DNA of 24,939 nucleotides, taken from the IMG/VR virus record IMGVR_UViG_3300029922_000287, positions 1 to 24,939 of that record. One strand, written 5' to 3'. Positions 1 through 5,025 of this stretch are shown piece after piece (within the stretch, counting starts at the first letter, position 1; every line of letters starts with the position of its first letter). Source of the DNA: a virus. Made by a program: the position numbers and the translations under genes. The notes under the pieces were generated by a model, which ran no database searches, was not told the DNA's origin, and worked only from the letters and a program-made list of their open reading frames with translations.

Positions 1-44
1 TCCATAACGATCAAATTCAGGATAGGAAATTTGATCGTTATGGA
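1..44. repeat. Perfect 17-bp inverted repeat, 10-base loop
   Basis: TCCATAACGATCAAATT at 1-17 is the exact reverse complement of 28-44, with a 10-base loop at 18-27. It touches the window edge, so the arms may be longer. There is no T-tract on the visible side. It lies within the partial minus-strand gene, so it is not an ordinary intergenic terminator on present evidence. Confidence 0.85.
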
Positions 45-63
45 GGCTGATAGTTTTAGGCAT
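1..63 (-). CDS. Partial small protein, unknown function (5' end only)
   Basis: An open minus-strand frame begins with ATG at 63-61 and reads MPKTISLHNDQISYPEFDRY before leaving the window. The start is supported by an AAGGAA Shine-Dalgarno about 7 bases upstream. The same 16-bp initiation region (60-75) precedes the neighbouring gene at 291. It starts 12 bases after the stop of that gene, so the two should be co-transcribed leftwards. A perfect inverted repeat lies inside the reading frame. Only about 21 codons are visible, so no function can be given. Confidence 0.55.
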   Translation of the reverse strand, partial: MPKTISLHNDQISYPEFDRYG

Positions 64-75
64 GTTTGGTTCCTT

Positions 76-291
76 TCAAGCTATAGCGGCGACGATTTCG
101 CCCGCTTCTTTGTTTGCTTCTTCGATCCAAGCGTTGCGGCTTTTGAGCGTTTTAAACCCATAAACTGCACCCGCTTTACGATCCATCTTCACGGCGTATT
201 CATCCACGCTTGAACCTGTCAGCATATTGGTTGAAACGAATTGAACGCTGAAAGAGTAGTCTTTGATAACTTTTGCGGTATATTTTTGCAT
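76..291 (-). CDS. Small hypothetical protein, 71 aa
   Basis: This minus-strand gene encodes MQKYTAKVIKDYSFSVQF and on to a C-terminus rich in Ala and Glu (EEANKEAGEIVAAIA). It has no transmembrane segment and no recognisable catalytic motif. The N-terminal half alternates hydrophobic and polar residues, suggesting beta strands; the C-terminal third (KSRNAWIEEANKEAGEI) should be helical. The ATG at 291-289 has a GGAAGG Shine-Dalgarno at proper spacing. It sits between two other small minus-strand genes and probably shares their transcript. Its position on the divergent arm suggests an early or accessory phage gene. That is inference from layout only, and I do not recognise the family. Confidence 0.65.
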   Translation of the reverse strand: MQKYTAKVIKDYSFSVQFVSTNMLTGSSVDEYAVKMDRKAGAVYGFKTLKSRNAWIEEANKEAGEIVAAIA

Positions 292-336
292 GTTTGGTTC
301 CTTCCGTGAATAATTGAGAGCGGTTTTGACAACGGT

Positions 337-579
337 TTAATCGCAGTTACAGAGCACAAGGCAGAGTTCATATGGGATGCCTGTCTCTTCCGCCATGATT
401 GCAGGTTCATCGCCCGGGCGGCCAACCTGAGGAACCACAAGGGCAACGCTCTCGTTAGCTTCGCGCTTGGCGATTTCTTCGACAATCAGGGGATTAGAAT
501 TGCCACCAGCGACAAGGGCTTTCAGTTGAGCCAATGTATAAGCGGGGAATTTCCGGTTTGATTTGTATGCTGCGTCCAT
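337..579 (-). CDS. Small hypothetical protein, 80 aa
   Basis: The protein starts MDAAYKSNRKFPAYTLAQLK and ends in a short Cys-containing tail (ELCLVLCNCD). The middle (TLAQLKALVAGGNSNPLIVEEIAKREA) looks like two helices joined by a Gly/Asn turn. A segment EEIAKREANESVALVVPQVG follows. The ATG at 579-577 has a GAGG motif about 8 bases upstream. It is the first gene of the leftward unit, and the palindromic operators begin 60 bases upstream of it, so it is probably controlled by whatever binds them. No function can be assigned. The C-x-C near the C-terminus is too short to call a metal site. Confidence 0.65.
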   Translation of the reverse strand: MDAAYKSNRKFPAYTLAQLKALVAGGNSNPLIVEEIAKREANESVALVVPQVGRPGDEPAIMAEETGIPYELCLVLCNCD

Positions 580-638
580 CTTAAACCTCGTTTTCAGTTC
601 CAGCCTTTCAGGGCCGTTTATCTAATAACGACTATATA

Positions 639-701
639 CCTTTCATTGTGAAAGGAAAGAGAATAATGAGCAATATTGTTGCTTTCTTTCAGTGTGAAAG
701 G
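639..701. promoter_or_regulatory. Paired palindromic operators (CTTTCA-N3-TGAAAG)
   Basis: CCTTTCA-TTG-TGAAAGG at 639-655 is a perfect 7-3-7 palindrome. CTTTCA-GTG-TGAAAG at 686-700 repeats it 46 bases away. A further half-site CCTTTCA lies at 604-610. On the minus strand, the 639-655 palindrome exactly fills the 17 bases before a TATATA -10-like box (638-633), although the -35 there (CTCTTT) is poor. This is what a dimeric phage repressor site over a leftward promoter would look like. The cognate regulator is not identified in the window. Confidence 0.6.
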
Positions 702-730
702 TAATAAATAGTTAACAACATGCTTCTGGT

Positions 731-885
731 AAACAATTGCAAACAATTATTCATGAACAAAATCATACTACTTACTATATGTATTCTATATTAAATAGTA
801 TATTTTTAAATAGTAGTGTTCCCCCTACTTCTCCCCCCATACTCTCCCCCCCCCTTACTCTCGCGCAAACGTGCAAACAATTATT
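731..885 (+). repeat. Short direct repeats, AAACAATT / TGCAAACAATTATT
   Basis: AAACAATT occurs at 731-738, 741-748 and 875-882. The last two are part of an identical 14-bp repeat TGCAAACAATTATT (738-751 and 872-885) placed 134 bases apart, either side of the C-rich tract. They could be protein-binding iterons, for example for TerS or a regulator; the role is not shown by the sequence. Confidence 0.5.
819..856 (-). other. C-rich tract; G-quadruplex motif on the minus strand
   Basis: Runs of 5, 6 and 9 cytosines (821-825, 833-838, 846-854) are separated by two 7-base pyrimidine-rich linkers. Read on the minus strand, the 9-G run can supply two G-tracts, so the tract meets the usual G3+N1-7 pattern for an intramolecular G-quadruplex. 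It stands out sharply from AT-rich flanks. Folding and function are unproven. Confidence 0.6.
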
Positions 886-1002
886 AATTCACTTTTCCCT
901 TTATAATCGCTTGTAATTAACCCGAATTATCGCTTTTAAAGGGAAATCAATTATTTTGCGTGAAACAGTCGCGTGAAACTTATTATCTGCTTAACAGTAG
1001 TG

Positions 1003-1036
1003 TTGTGCAGATGAAACGGATGTTATAAAATAACAT
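1003..1036 (+). promoter_or_regulatory. Candidate promoter with palindromic operator before terS
   Basis: TTGTGC (1003-1008), a 17-base spacer and TAAAAT (1026-1031) form a plausible sigma70-like promoter about 60 bases before the terminase small-subunit-like gene. A perfect palindrome ATGTTAT-AAA-ATAACAT (1020-1036) covers the -10, and ATGTTAT recurs at 1058-1064. The 10-mer ATGTTATAAA is also found at the -10 of the promoter at 3907. Confidence 0.4.
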
Positions 1037-1099
1037 GCTTGATGCTGGTCTCGTGTAATGTTATATTGTTTCATGGTAACAACTTATTGAGATTAAATC

Positions 1100-1735
1100 T
1101 TGCCCTTCCCTGACGATTACAAATCTCCTGGCCGTCCCCCAAGCGTCTGGGCGGGCCAAGCAGACGTTTCTGAGCGACTTTTGGACAAATACACCCCCGA
1201 CGAGATAATCGCGCTGGCGGGCGATACAAAGCGAATGAGCAAGGAGCTTTCCAGCTTTCAAGCAATAATCCTGATCCAACTCGCCAACGCCCTCTCCGCC
1301 CGAGACAACAACGACAATGCGCTAGAGCGTGAACGCTTGCTTGATCGTGTTGTGGGGAAGCCTGTTTCTCGTACTGAGCTGACCGGCAAGAACGGTGCGC
1401 CGCTTCAGATCAATGTTATAACTGGCGTTAATGCTGTTGATGCCGAGTTTGTTGAGGTTGTTACGGATGCAATCGAGGATCAGCGCGAACCGTCTTCAAG
1501 CCTGGATGAAACAAGACATCAAACGCCTAAGACTAAGAACAAGCATGTTCCGCCTGACGGGTGGGAAGCTAGAGCCGATGCAGCGCAGGCAAAGCTTGAG
1601 GTTCGTCGTGCTTATAAGCGAGAGTATCATCGCAAGCGTAGAGCTAGGCTTAATACGGATAAACTTAATACTGATAATACGGATGGTCAGAGTATGGCTG
1701 ATACTAAACCTGATGACTTACCTAAAAACCTATAG
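1100..1735 (+). CDS. terS: Terminase small subunit-like protein
   Basis: The predicted 211-residue protein lies where the DNA-recognition subunit of the packaging motor is expected, upstream of terL. A central stretch (about residues 75-100) reads RERLLDRVVGKPVSRTEL followed by a Gly/Asn turn, a pattern I associate with phage small terminases; the N-terminus (SPGRPPSVWAGQADVSERLL) fits a DNA-binding region. The C-terminus is very basic (RRAYKREYHRKRRARLN) and ends in an LNTD repeat. The start is a TTG at 1100, the first codon after an in-frame TAA at 1094-1096. No ATG is available before residue 46, and the Shine-Dalgarno is weak, so the start is uncertain. It is separated from terL by an RHH gene and an HNH endonuclease gene. 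The role rests mostly on position, hence moderate confidence. Confidence 0.6.
   Translation: MPFPDDYKSPGRPPSVWAGQADVSERLLDKYTPDEIIALAGDTKRMSKELSSFQAIILIQLANALSARDNNDNALERERLLDRVVGKPVSRTELTGKNGAPLQINVITGVNAVDAEFVEVVTDAIEDQREPSSSLDETRHQTPKTKNKHVPPDGWEARADAAQAKLEVRRAYKREYHRKRRARLNTDKLNTDNTDGQSMADTKPDDLPKNL
1651..1684 (+). repeat. Three TAATAC[G/T]GAT repeats inside terS
   Basis: TAATACGGAT (1651-1660), TAATACTGAT (1666-1675) and TAATACGGAT (1675-1684) encode the repeated LNTD/NTD residues at the end of the TerS-like protein. In some headful-packaging phages such as P22 the pac site lies within the small terminase gene, so the repeats are a candidate recognition site. They could also be simple coding expansion. 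Confidence 0.55.
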
Positions 1736-1826
1736 ATAAACTTCAGAATATCTTGCTTTGATAGGGGTGGGTCGTGTTTATAGGTTTGGACAATGTACTA
1801 CACCCTATTCACGTATTTTGCCCAAT

Positions 1827-1914
1827 TTACAATTTGTAATTACATAAGGAAAATTCGCATTTGTATTTTTTACTTTTTCTGTTGCCAAAAATGTAATTAC
1901 AATATACAATTACA
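1827..1914. promoter_or_regulatory. Operator sites (GTAATTAC core) for the RHH gene
   Basis: The 10-bp palindrome TGTAATTACA occurs at 1835-1844 and 1892-1901. A nested palindrome TTACAA-T-TTGTAA lies at 1827-1839. The arms TGTAATT (1892-1898) and AATTACA (1908-1914) form another inverted repeat across the promoter. The 8-bp core GTAATTAC returns at 2055-2062, at the RHH stop. RHH proteins commonly bind such short palindromes and repress their own genes, so autoregulation is likely. Confidence 0.6.
1882..1910 (+). promoter_or_regulatory. Strong sigma70-like promoter of the RHH-HNH cassette
   Basis: TTGCCA (1882-1887), 17 bases, then TACAAT (1905-1910) match the -35 and -10 consensus at five of six positions each. 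Transcription would start near 1916-1918, essentially at the ATG at 1918. The palindromic operator at 1892-1901 lies in the spacer. Confidence 0.65.
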
Positions 1915-1917
1915 CTC

Positions 1918-2058
1918 ATGAGCAAAAAAGAAGTCTTCCAAATTAGAATTGATGCACGATTAAAAAAGGCTGCTTTGGCTGAAGCAGATCGTCGTGGCGT
2001 CTCTTTGGCTGAACTTGTGCGTGATTTTCTTAAGGAGATAGCTAAGTGCAAAAAGTAA
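1918..2058 (+). CDS. Ribbon-helix-helix DNA-binding protein, 46 aa
   Basis: This small gene encodes MSKKEVFQIRIDARLKKAAL, then AEADRRGVSLAELVRDFLKEI. The beta strand FQIRID, followed by a helix, a Gly-Val-Ser turn and a second helix, is the standard RHH (MetJ/Arc, RelB/DinJ N-terminus) pattern. At 46 residues it is just the DNA-binding unit, without an antitoxin tail. It probably dimerises and binds the GTAATTAC palindromes before it. There is no Shine-Dalgarno before the ATG, and the promoter places the RNA start at the ATG, so the mRNA is probably leaderless. Its 3' end carries the strong AAGGAGA Shine-Dalgarno of the HNH gene and overlaps that gene by 13 bases. It may limit expression of the endonuclease; a toxin-antitoxin pairing is possible but not shown. 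Confidence 0.75.
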   Translation: MSKKEVFQIRIDARLKKAALAEADRRGVSLAELVRDFLKEIAKCKK

Positions 2059-2582
2059 TTACTGAAGATCAAAAAATAAAAAGGAGAGCAGCTGTTGCTA
2101 AGTGGAGAAAAAATAATCCAGAGGCAGATAAAGCAGCAACAAAAGCTTGGAGAGAAAGAAACCCTGATAAAGTTGCGGGTCAGAGAAGCCGATACAGAAA
2201 GAAACATCCAGAGAAAAAGATTTTAATAGCAGCGTGGCACAAAGCCAATCCTAATAAGATAAAGAAAATTATGAGAAAATATTATGATAATAACTACGAG
2301 AAAGTTTATGCGAGATGTCGAACACGACAAGCAAATGTAAGAGGTGCTGCTGGTAAATTCTGTGACAAAGATATTAAGATAATTTTAGAACGGCAGAAAT
2401 ATAAATGTGCCGAATGTAAAACATCCATTAAAGATTACTATGAGGTAGATCATGTAATGCCAATTGCTCTTGGTGGCAGTAACTGGCCAAAGAATTTGCA
2501 ATGTTTATGCAGAAAATGTAATAATCGTAAAAGAGCCAAACACCCCATAGACTGGGCGCAAGAGAACGGTAGATTGCTATGA
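2046..2582 (+). CDS. HNH endonuclease, homing type
   Basis: The 178-residue protein ends in a zinc-stabilised HNH nuclease domain. C121-x2-C124 is followed by EVDH with the catalytic-type D135-H136, N150, and C155-x2-C158-N-N. The first 85 residues are five repeats of about 15 residues with an aromatic-basic start (W20, W35, Y50, W64, Y79: WRKNNPEA, WRERNPDK, YRKKHPEK, WHKANPNK, YYDNNYEK). These are likely DNA-binding helices of a free-standing homing enzyme. The start is a GTG at 2046, chosen because AAGGAGA lies 8 bases upstream; it overlaps the RHH gene. Its stop overlaps the TerL start (ATGA). Phage HNH proteins next to terminase can also assist cos cleavage, but the repeat-rich N-terminus favours a homing element inserted between terS and terL. 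Confidence 0.85.
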   Translation: MQKVITEDQKIKRRAAVAKWRKNNPEADKAATKAWRERNPDKVAGQRSRYRKKHPEKKILIAAWHKANPNKIKKIMRKYYDNNYEKVYARCRTRQANVRGAAGKFCDKDIKIILERQKYKCAECKTSIKDYYEVDHVMPIALGGSNWPKNLQCLCRKCNNRKRAKHPIDWAQENGRLL

Positions 2583-3910
2583 CCAATATCAACCTTAATT
2601 ACACGCCGAGGAAATGGCAGGCGAAGTGTCATGCTAATCCTGCGCGTTTCCGCGTATTTGCGCTACATCGTCGAGCAGGAAAAACGGTTATGGCTACGAT
2701 GGAATTGATTGATGCTGCGTTGAAATGCAAGCTTGATCTTGCGCTGTTTGTTTTTATTGCGCCGTTTTTATCACAGGCGAAAAACATTGCGTGGGGAATG
2801 ATTAAATTTCGCTTGATGGAACTGATTAAACTTGAAGCCGTTCACGTTAATGAGGCCGAGCTAACGATTACGTTTAAGAATAACGGGGCGAAGTTAAAAC
2901 TTTTTGGGGCTGACAACCCAGATTCGCTTCGTGGCGTGCGCTTGGATGGGGTTGTGCTAGATGAAGTCGCGCAAATGAAGCCCGTTGTGTGGGACGATAT
3001 TATTCAGCCTGCGTTATCCGACCGGAAAGGGTGGGCTATCTTTATCGGCACGCCATCGGGCGTGAATATGTTTAGCGAAAAGTTTTTTAAGGCCAAGGAA
3101 TTGCCTGATTGGAGTAGCGATTTATTTACGGTTTATGATACAGACGCGATGGATAAGGACGAGGTCGAGCGGTTAAAGCGTGATTCTTCAACAACATCTT
3201 TTGCGCGTGAGTATCTTTGTGATTTTAGTGCTGCTGGTGAGGATCAATTAATATCGTTGGATGAAGTTGATGTTGCGTCGAAGCGCATTTTGAAGGTTGG
3301 GGAGTGTGATTATGCTCCAAGGATTATCGGAGTTGACCCAGCCCGTTTTGGGGACGACGCGAGTGTGATAATGAAGCGTCAGGGGTTCCAGTGTTTCGAT
3401 CCTATTGCTTTTCAGGGTATGGATAATATGGAATTGGCGAATCAGGTTATTTATCATATTAATGAGTGGCAGCCCGATGCTGTTTTTGTAGATGCTGGCA
3501 ACGGTTCCGGTGTGATTGATCGGATTAGGCAGTTGGGGCATGAGGTGATCGAGGTTCCGTTTGGCGGGAAGTCCGGAGATCCTAAGTTCAAGAATAAGCG
3601 TATAGAAATGTACTGTAATTTAAAGGATTGGCTCAAAGAAGGCGGGGCGATCCCAAACCATATGAGATTGAAGCAGGATTTGGCGACGCCAAGATACTGG
3701 TTTGAGGCAGGAAGTGGCAAAATGGTTCTTGAGCCAAAAGATGATATTAAATCACGCGGTCTTCCCTCTTCGGATTATTCGGATGCGCTTTGTCTTACAT
3801 TCGCCCATCCTGTTTCTATAAAGAATAAGGGACGAGTATTTGGCAAGAGCAAGAACACGTTTACGAATGATTATAACCCTCTTGACGATAAATATATTTT
3901 AGTTAGTTGA
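2579..3910 (+). CDS. terL: Terminase large subunit (packaging ATPase-nuclease)
   Basis: TerL translocates DNA into the procapsid and cuts it. The 443-residue protein has the whole architecture. A Walker A variant HRRAGKT is at 30-36 and the Walker B segment VVLDE at 125-129, with the catalytic Glu next to the Asp. A coupling segment FIGTPSG follows at about 155-161. The RNase H-like nuclease domain contributes acidic residues at D253 (GVDPARFGDD), D305 (VFVDAGNGSG) and D402 (SDYSDAL). The length is in the normal range, so it appears intact. The ATG at 2579 overlaps the HNH stop by four bases, implying coupled translation. Its last codons contain the -35 box of the next transcription unit. It acts with TerS and the connector at 6217. 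Confidence 0.95.
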   Translation: MTNINLNYTPRKWQAKCHANPARFRVFALHRRAGKTVMATMELIDAALKCKLDLALFVFIAPFLSQAKNIAWGMIKFRLMELIKLEAVHVNEAELTITFKNNGAKLKLFGADNPDSLRGVRLDGVVLDEVAQMKPVVWDDIIQPALSDRKGWAIFIGTPSGVNMFSEKFFKAKELPDWSSDLFTVYDTDAMDKDEVERLKRDSSTTSFAREYLCDFSAAGEDQLISLDEVDVASKRILKVGECDYAPRIIGVDPARFGDDASVIMKRQGFQCFDPIAFQGMDNMELANQVIYHINEWQPDAVFVDAGNGSGVIDRIRQLGHEVIEVPFGGKSGDPKFKNKRIEMYCNLKDWLKEGGAIPNHMRLKQDLATPRYWFEAGSGKMVLEPKDDIKSRGLPSSDYSDALCLTFAHPVSIKNKGRVFGKSKNTFTNDYNPLDDKYILVS

Positions 3911-3936
3911 CATACCAATAATACTAATGTTATAAA
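3907..3936 (+). promoter_or_regulatory. Sigma70-like promoter of the accessory operon
   Basis: A perfect TTGACA (3907-3912) overlaps the terL stop codon. TATAAA follows at 3931-3936 (18-base spacer), or TTATAA at 3930-3935 (17-base spacer). The predicted RNA start falls at about 3942-3944, and the next gene starts at 3944, again suggesting a leaderless message. Confidence 0.65.
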
Positions 3937-3943
3937 TCATATC

Positions 3944-4066
3944 ATGAAAATACGTTGCTCATTCACATTGTCGCCGGAAGCTTATGCTATTTTGAAAAAA
4001 CTGGCGAAGTCCGGCATTAAGTTGTCAACAGTTATTGAGCAGTTATTGATGGAGAAGAAAAAATGA
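3944..4066 (+). CDS. Small RHH-like DNA-binding protein, 40 aa
   Basis: The gene encodes MKIRCSFTLSPEAYAILKKL then AKSGIKLSTVIEQLLMEKKK. The strand IRCSFTL, a helix beginning SPEAYAILKKLA, a Gly-containing turn and a second helix (STVIEQLLME) match the minimal ribbon-helix-helix fold. It has no Shine-Dalgarno, and the promoter at 3907 would begin transcription at its ATG, as with the RHH gene at 1918. The two share fold and promoter layout but little sequence, so they are probably distinct regulators. It overlaps the next gene by ATGA and heads a chain of eight overlapping or abutting small genes, for which it is the obvious candidate regulator. Its short length means the call rests on the pattern of hydrophobic residues. 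Confidence 0.7.
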   Translation: MKIRCSFTLSPEAYAILKKLAKSGIKLSTVIEQLLMEKKK

Positions 4067-4206
4067 AAAATAATGCTTATGATAAACTTTCTATCTTTTA
4101 TAGAATGCAATTATTATGGGCAAGAATTAGACAAGAAACACATTTTACAGAATGTGAAAAGAAGATGTGGGTTGTGAAATTTTTTGACTGGTTATCTGAA
4201 AGGTGA
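4063..4206 (+). CDS. Small hypothetical protein, 47 aa
   Basis: The protein is rich in aromatic and basic residues (KLSIFYRMQLLWARIRQETH, then MWVVKFFDWLSER). It begins with ATG at 4063 in an ATGA overlap with the RHH gene, and GGAG about 8 bases upstream supports the start. Two amphipathic helices with many Trp/Phe residues are likely; neither is a clean transmembrane segment. It could be a peripheral membrane or protein-binding peptide. Nothing identifies a family. Confidence 0.6.
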   Translation: MKNNAYDKLSIFYRMQLLWARIRQETHFTECEKKMWVVKFFDWLSER

Positions 4207-4210
4207 AGGA

Positions 4211-4408
4211 ATGAAAGTCATTGGATTGGAGAGATGCATTCATTTTGGTTCTATTGACAGGTTAATTGAGAATGATCCTACGCTTGCTATGAAGACGGCT
4301 GATGGGGTTAATTTTTTTTATTGTCGAGTGGATTGTGAATGTGAGGAATGTAGGGCGGCTAATGCGAGAGAAGAAGAAATTAAACTGCTTGAAAGGAAAA
4401 AACCATGA
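4211..4408 (+). CDS. Small Cys-cluster protein, 65 aa
   Basis: The ATG at 4211 is preferred over an upstream start because AAGG lies 7 bases before it. The protein contains C38-x3-C42-x-C44-x2-C47 in the segment FYCRVDCECEECRAA, which could bind a metal such as zinc; C9 and H11 may add ligands. The C-terminal helix (ANAREEEIKLLERKK) is highly charged. It ends in an ATGA overlap with the signal-peptide gene at 4405. The spacing does not match a classical zinc finger. Function unknown. Confidence 0.65.
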   Translation: MKVIGLERCIHFGSIDRLIENDPTLAMKTADGVNFFYCRVDCECEECRAANAREEEIKLLERKKP

Positions 4409-4674
4409 AATACGTTTTACTGTTTTGTTTATTGAGCATTCCTGCATTTGCGCAGGATAAAAATGATAACGATTATGTATCGGGCTATACACAAGGTTAT
4501 ATTGGGGCGGCTGATCCGGAGCGAGATGGAACACTGTATGGTTCTGGTTATGATGATGGGGTACGGGCTATGCATCGCGAACAAAAAAGCGATCAGGGTT
4601 TAACCACCTATGATCCCCAGCCGCATTATAATTCTTTTCCTGAATATAATCCTTTACCTGATTACATGAGATGA
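4405..4674 (+). CDS. Secreted small Tyr/Gly-rich protein, 89 aa
   Basis: The first 16 residues, MKYVLLFCLLSIPAFA, form a textbook Sec signal peptide with an AFA cleavage motif before Q17. The mature part is polar, with a Tyr/Gly-rich segment (YVSGYTQGYIGAA, then YGSGYDDG) and a Pro/Tyr-rich tail (YNPLPDYM), and is probably flexible. It should act in the periplasm or at the envelope. There is no lipobox at the cleavage site, so it is not a lipoprotein. A Shine-Dalgarno GAAAGGA precedes the ATG. An exported phage protein encoded between terL and the connector, near a glycosyltransferase, suggests a role in altering the infected cell's envelope, for example superinfection exclusion. That is inference from context. 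Confidence 0.75.
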   Translation: MKYVLLFCLLSIPAFAQDKNDNDYVSGYTQGYIGAADPERDGTLYGSGYDDGVRAMHREQKSDQGLTTYDPQPHYNSFPEYNPLPDYMR

Positions 4675-4841
4675 AAACGACAAAATACCATGTTCTTAAA
4701 AGGCTTCCTCCAAGGATGGCTCCGAAGCCGAATGTATATTTATACTTTGGCAAAGATGTGGACAAGATGACTGAGCGACAACTAAGGACAGCCTTCAAGC
4801 GCTTGATGGACTACGCGGTGAGAAGTTATTGTGGAAAATAA
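4671..4841 (+). CDS. Small basic hypothetical protein, 56 aa
   Basis: The gene begins with ATG at 4671, overlapping the previous stop (ATGA), and encodes MKTTKYHVLKRLPPRMAPKP then a segment NVYLYFGKDVDKMTERQLRT and a final helix. It is basic overall, with an N-terminal beta-like part and a helical end (TERQLRTAFKRLMDYAVRS). It has no signal peptide or known motif. Its 3' end overlaps the next gene by 11 bases. Function unknown; the overlaps argue that it is real. Confidence 0.6.
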   Translation: MKTTKYHVLKRLPPRMAPKPNVYLYFGKDVDKMTERQLRTAFKRLMDYAVRSYCGK

Positions 4842-5025
4842 ACCAGTCATAATCCCCGCCAACGATCTTCCCACATCTAACATGAAGCTTCGCATGTCGT
4901 CTGCTAATGGCATGTTGACGCTTGAGTTTGAGAAATCCGTTTCGTATCTGCAATTCAATAGCGTCGATGCGAAACGGCTCGTGAATGGAATGATTGCTCA
5001 GATAAATGCGATGGAGTCGAATTGA
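4831..5025 (+). CDS. Small hypothetical protein, 64 aa
   Basis: A GTG at 4831 starts the protein MENKPVIIPANDLPTSNMKL, followed by alternating residues typical of beta strands (LRMSSANGMLTLEFEKSVSYLQF) and a final helix (DAKRLVNGMIAQINAME). The GTG overlaps the upstream gene by 11 bases and has GTGAGA upstream. An internal ATG (residue 18) is an alternative start. It abuts the glycosyltransferase gene with no gap. No family recognised. Confidence 0.6.
   Translation: MENKPVIIPANDLPTSNMKLRMSSANGMLTLEFEKSVSYLQFNSVDAKRLVNGMIAQINAMESN

Larger units (their letters stand above)
580..1099. other. Divergent intergenic control region, no gene seen
   Basis: No convincing gene lies here on either strand. 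The segment separates the leftward small genes from the rightward packaging genes. It is strongly AT-rich except for a run of C tracts at 821-854. It holds two copies of a CTTTCA-N3-TGAAAG palindrome, repeated AAACAATT elements, a direct repeat TTAAATAGTA (791-800 and 806-815), a direct repeat GCGTGAAAC (958-966 and 971-979), a 10-bp inverted repeat (894-903 with 937-946) and a palindrome at 1020-1036. The density of sites fits a regulatory region, and its place beside the terminase genes also fits a packaging-start region. Confidence 0.7.

Noticed and set aside
1726-1808. Inverted repeats AAACCTATA / TATAGGTTT after terS as a terminator
   Set aside because: The arms are 44 bases apart, AT-rich and without a T-tract, and a second imperfect repeat interlocks with them. 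This does not make a convincing intrinsic terminator.
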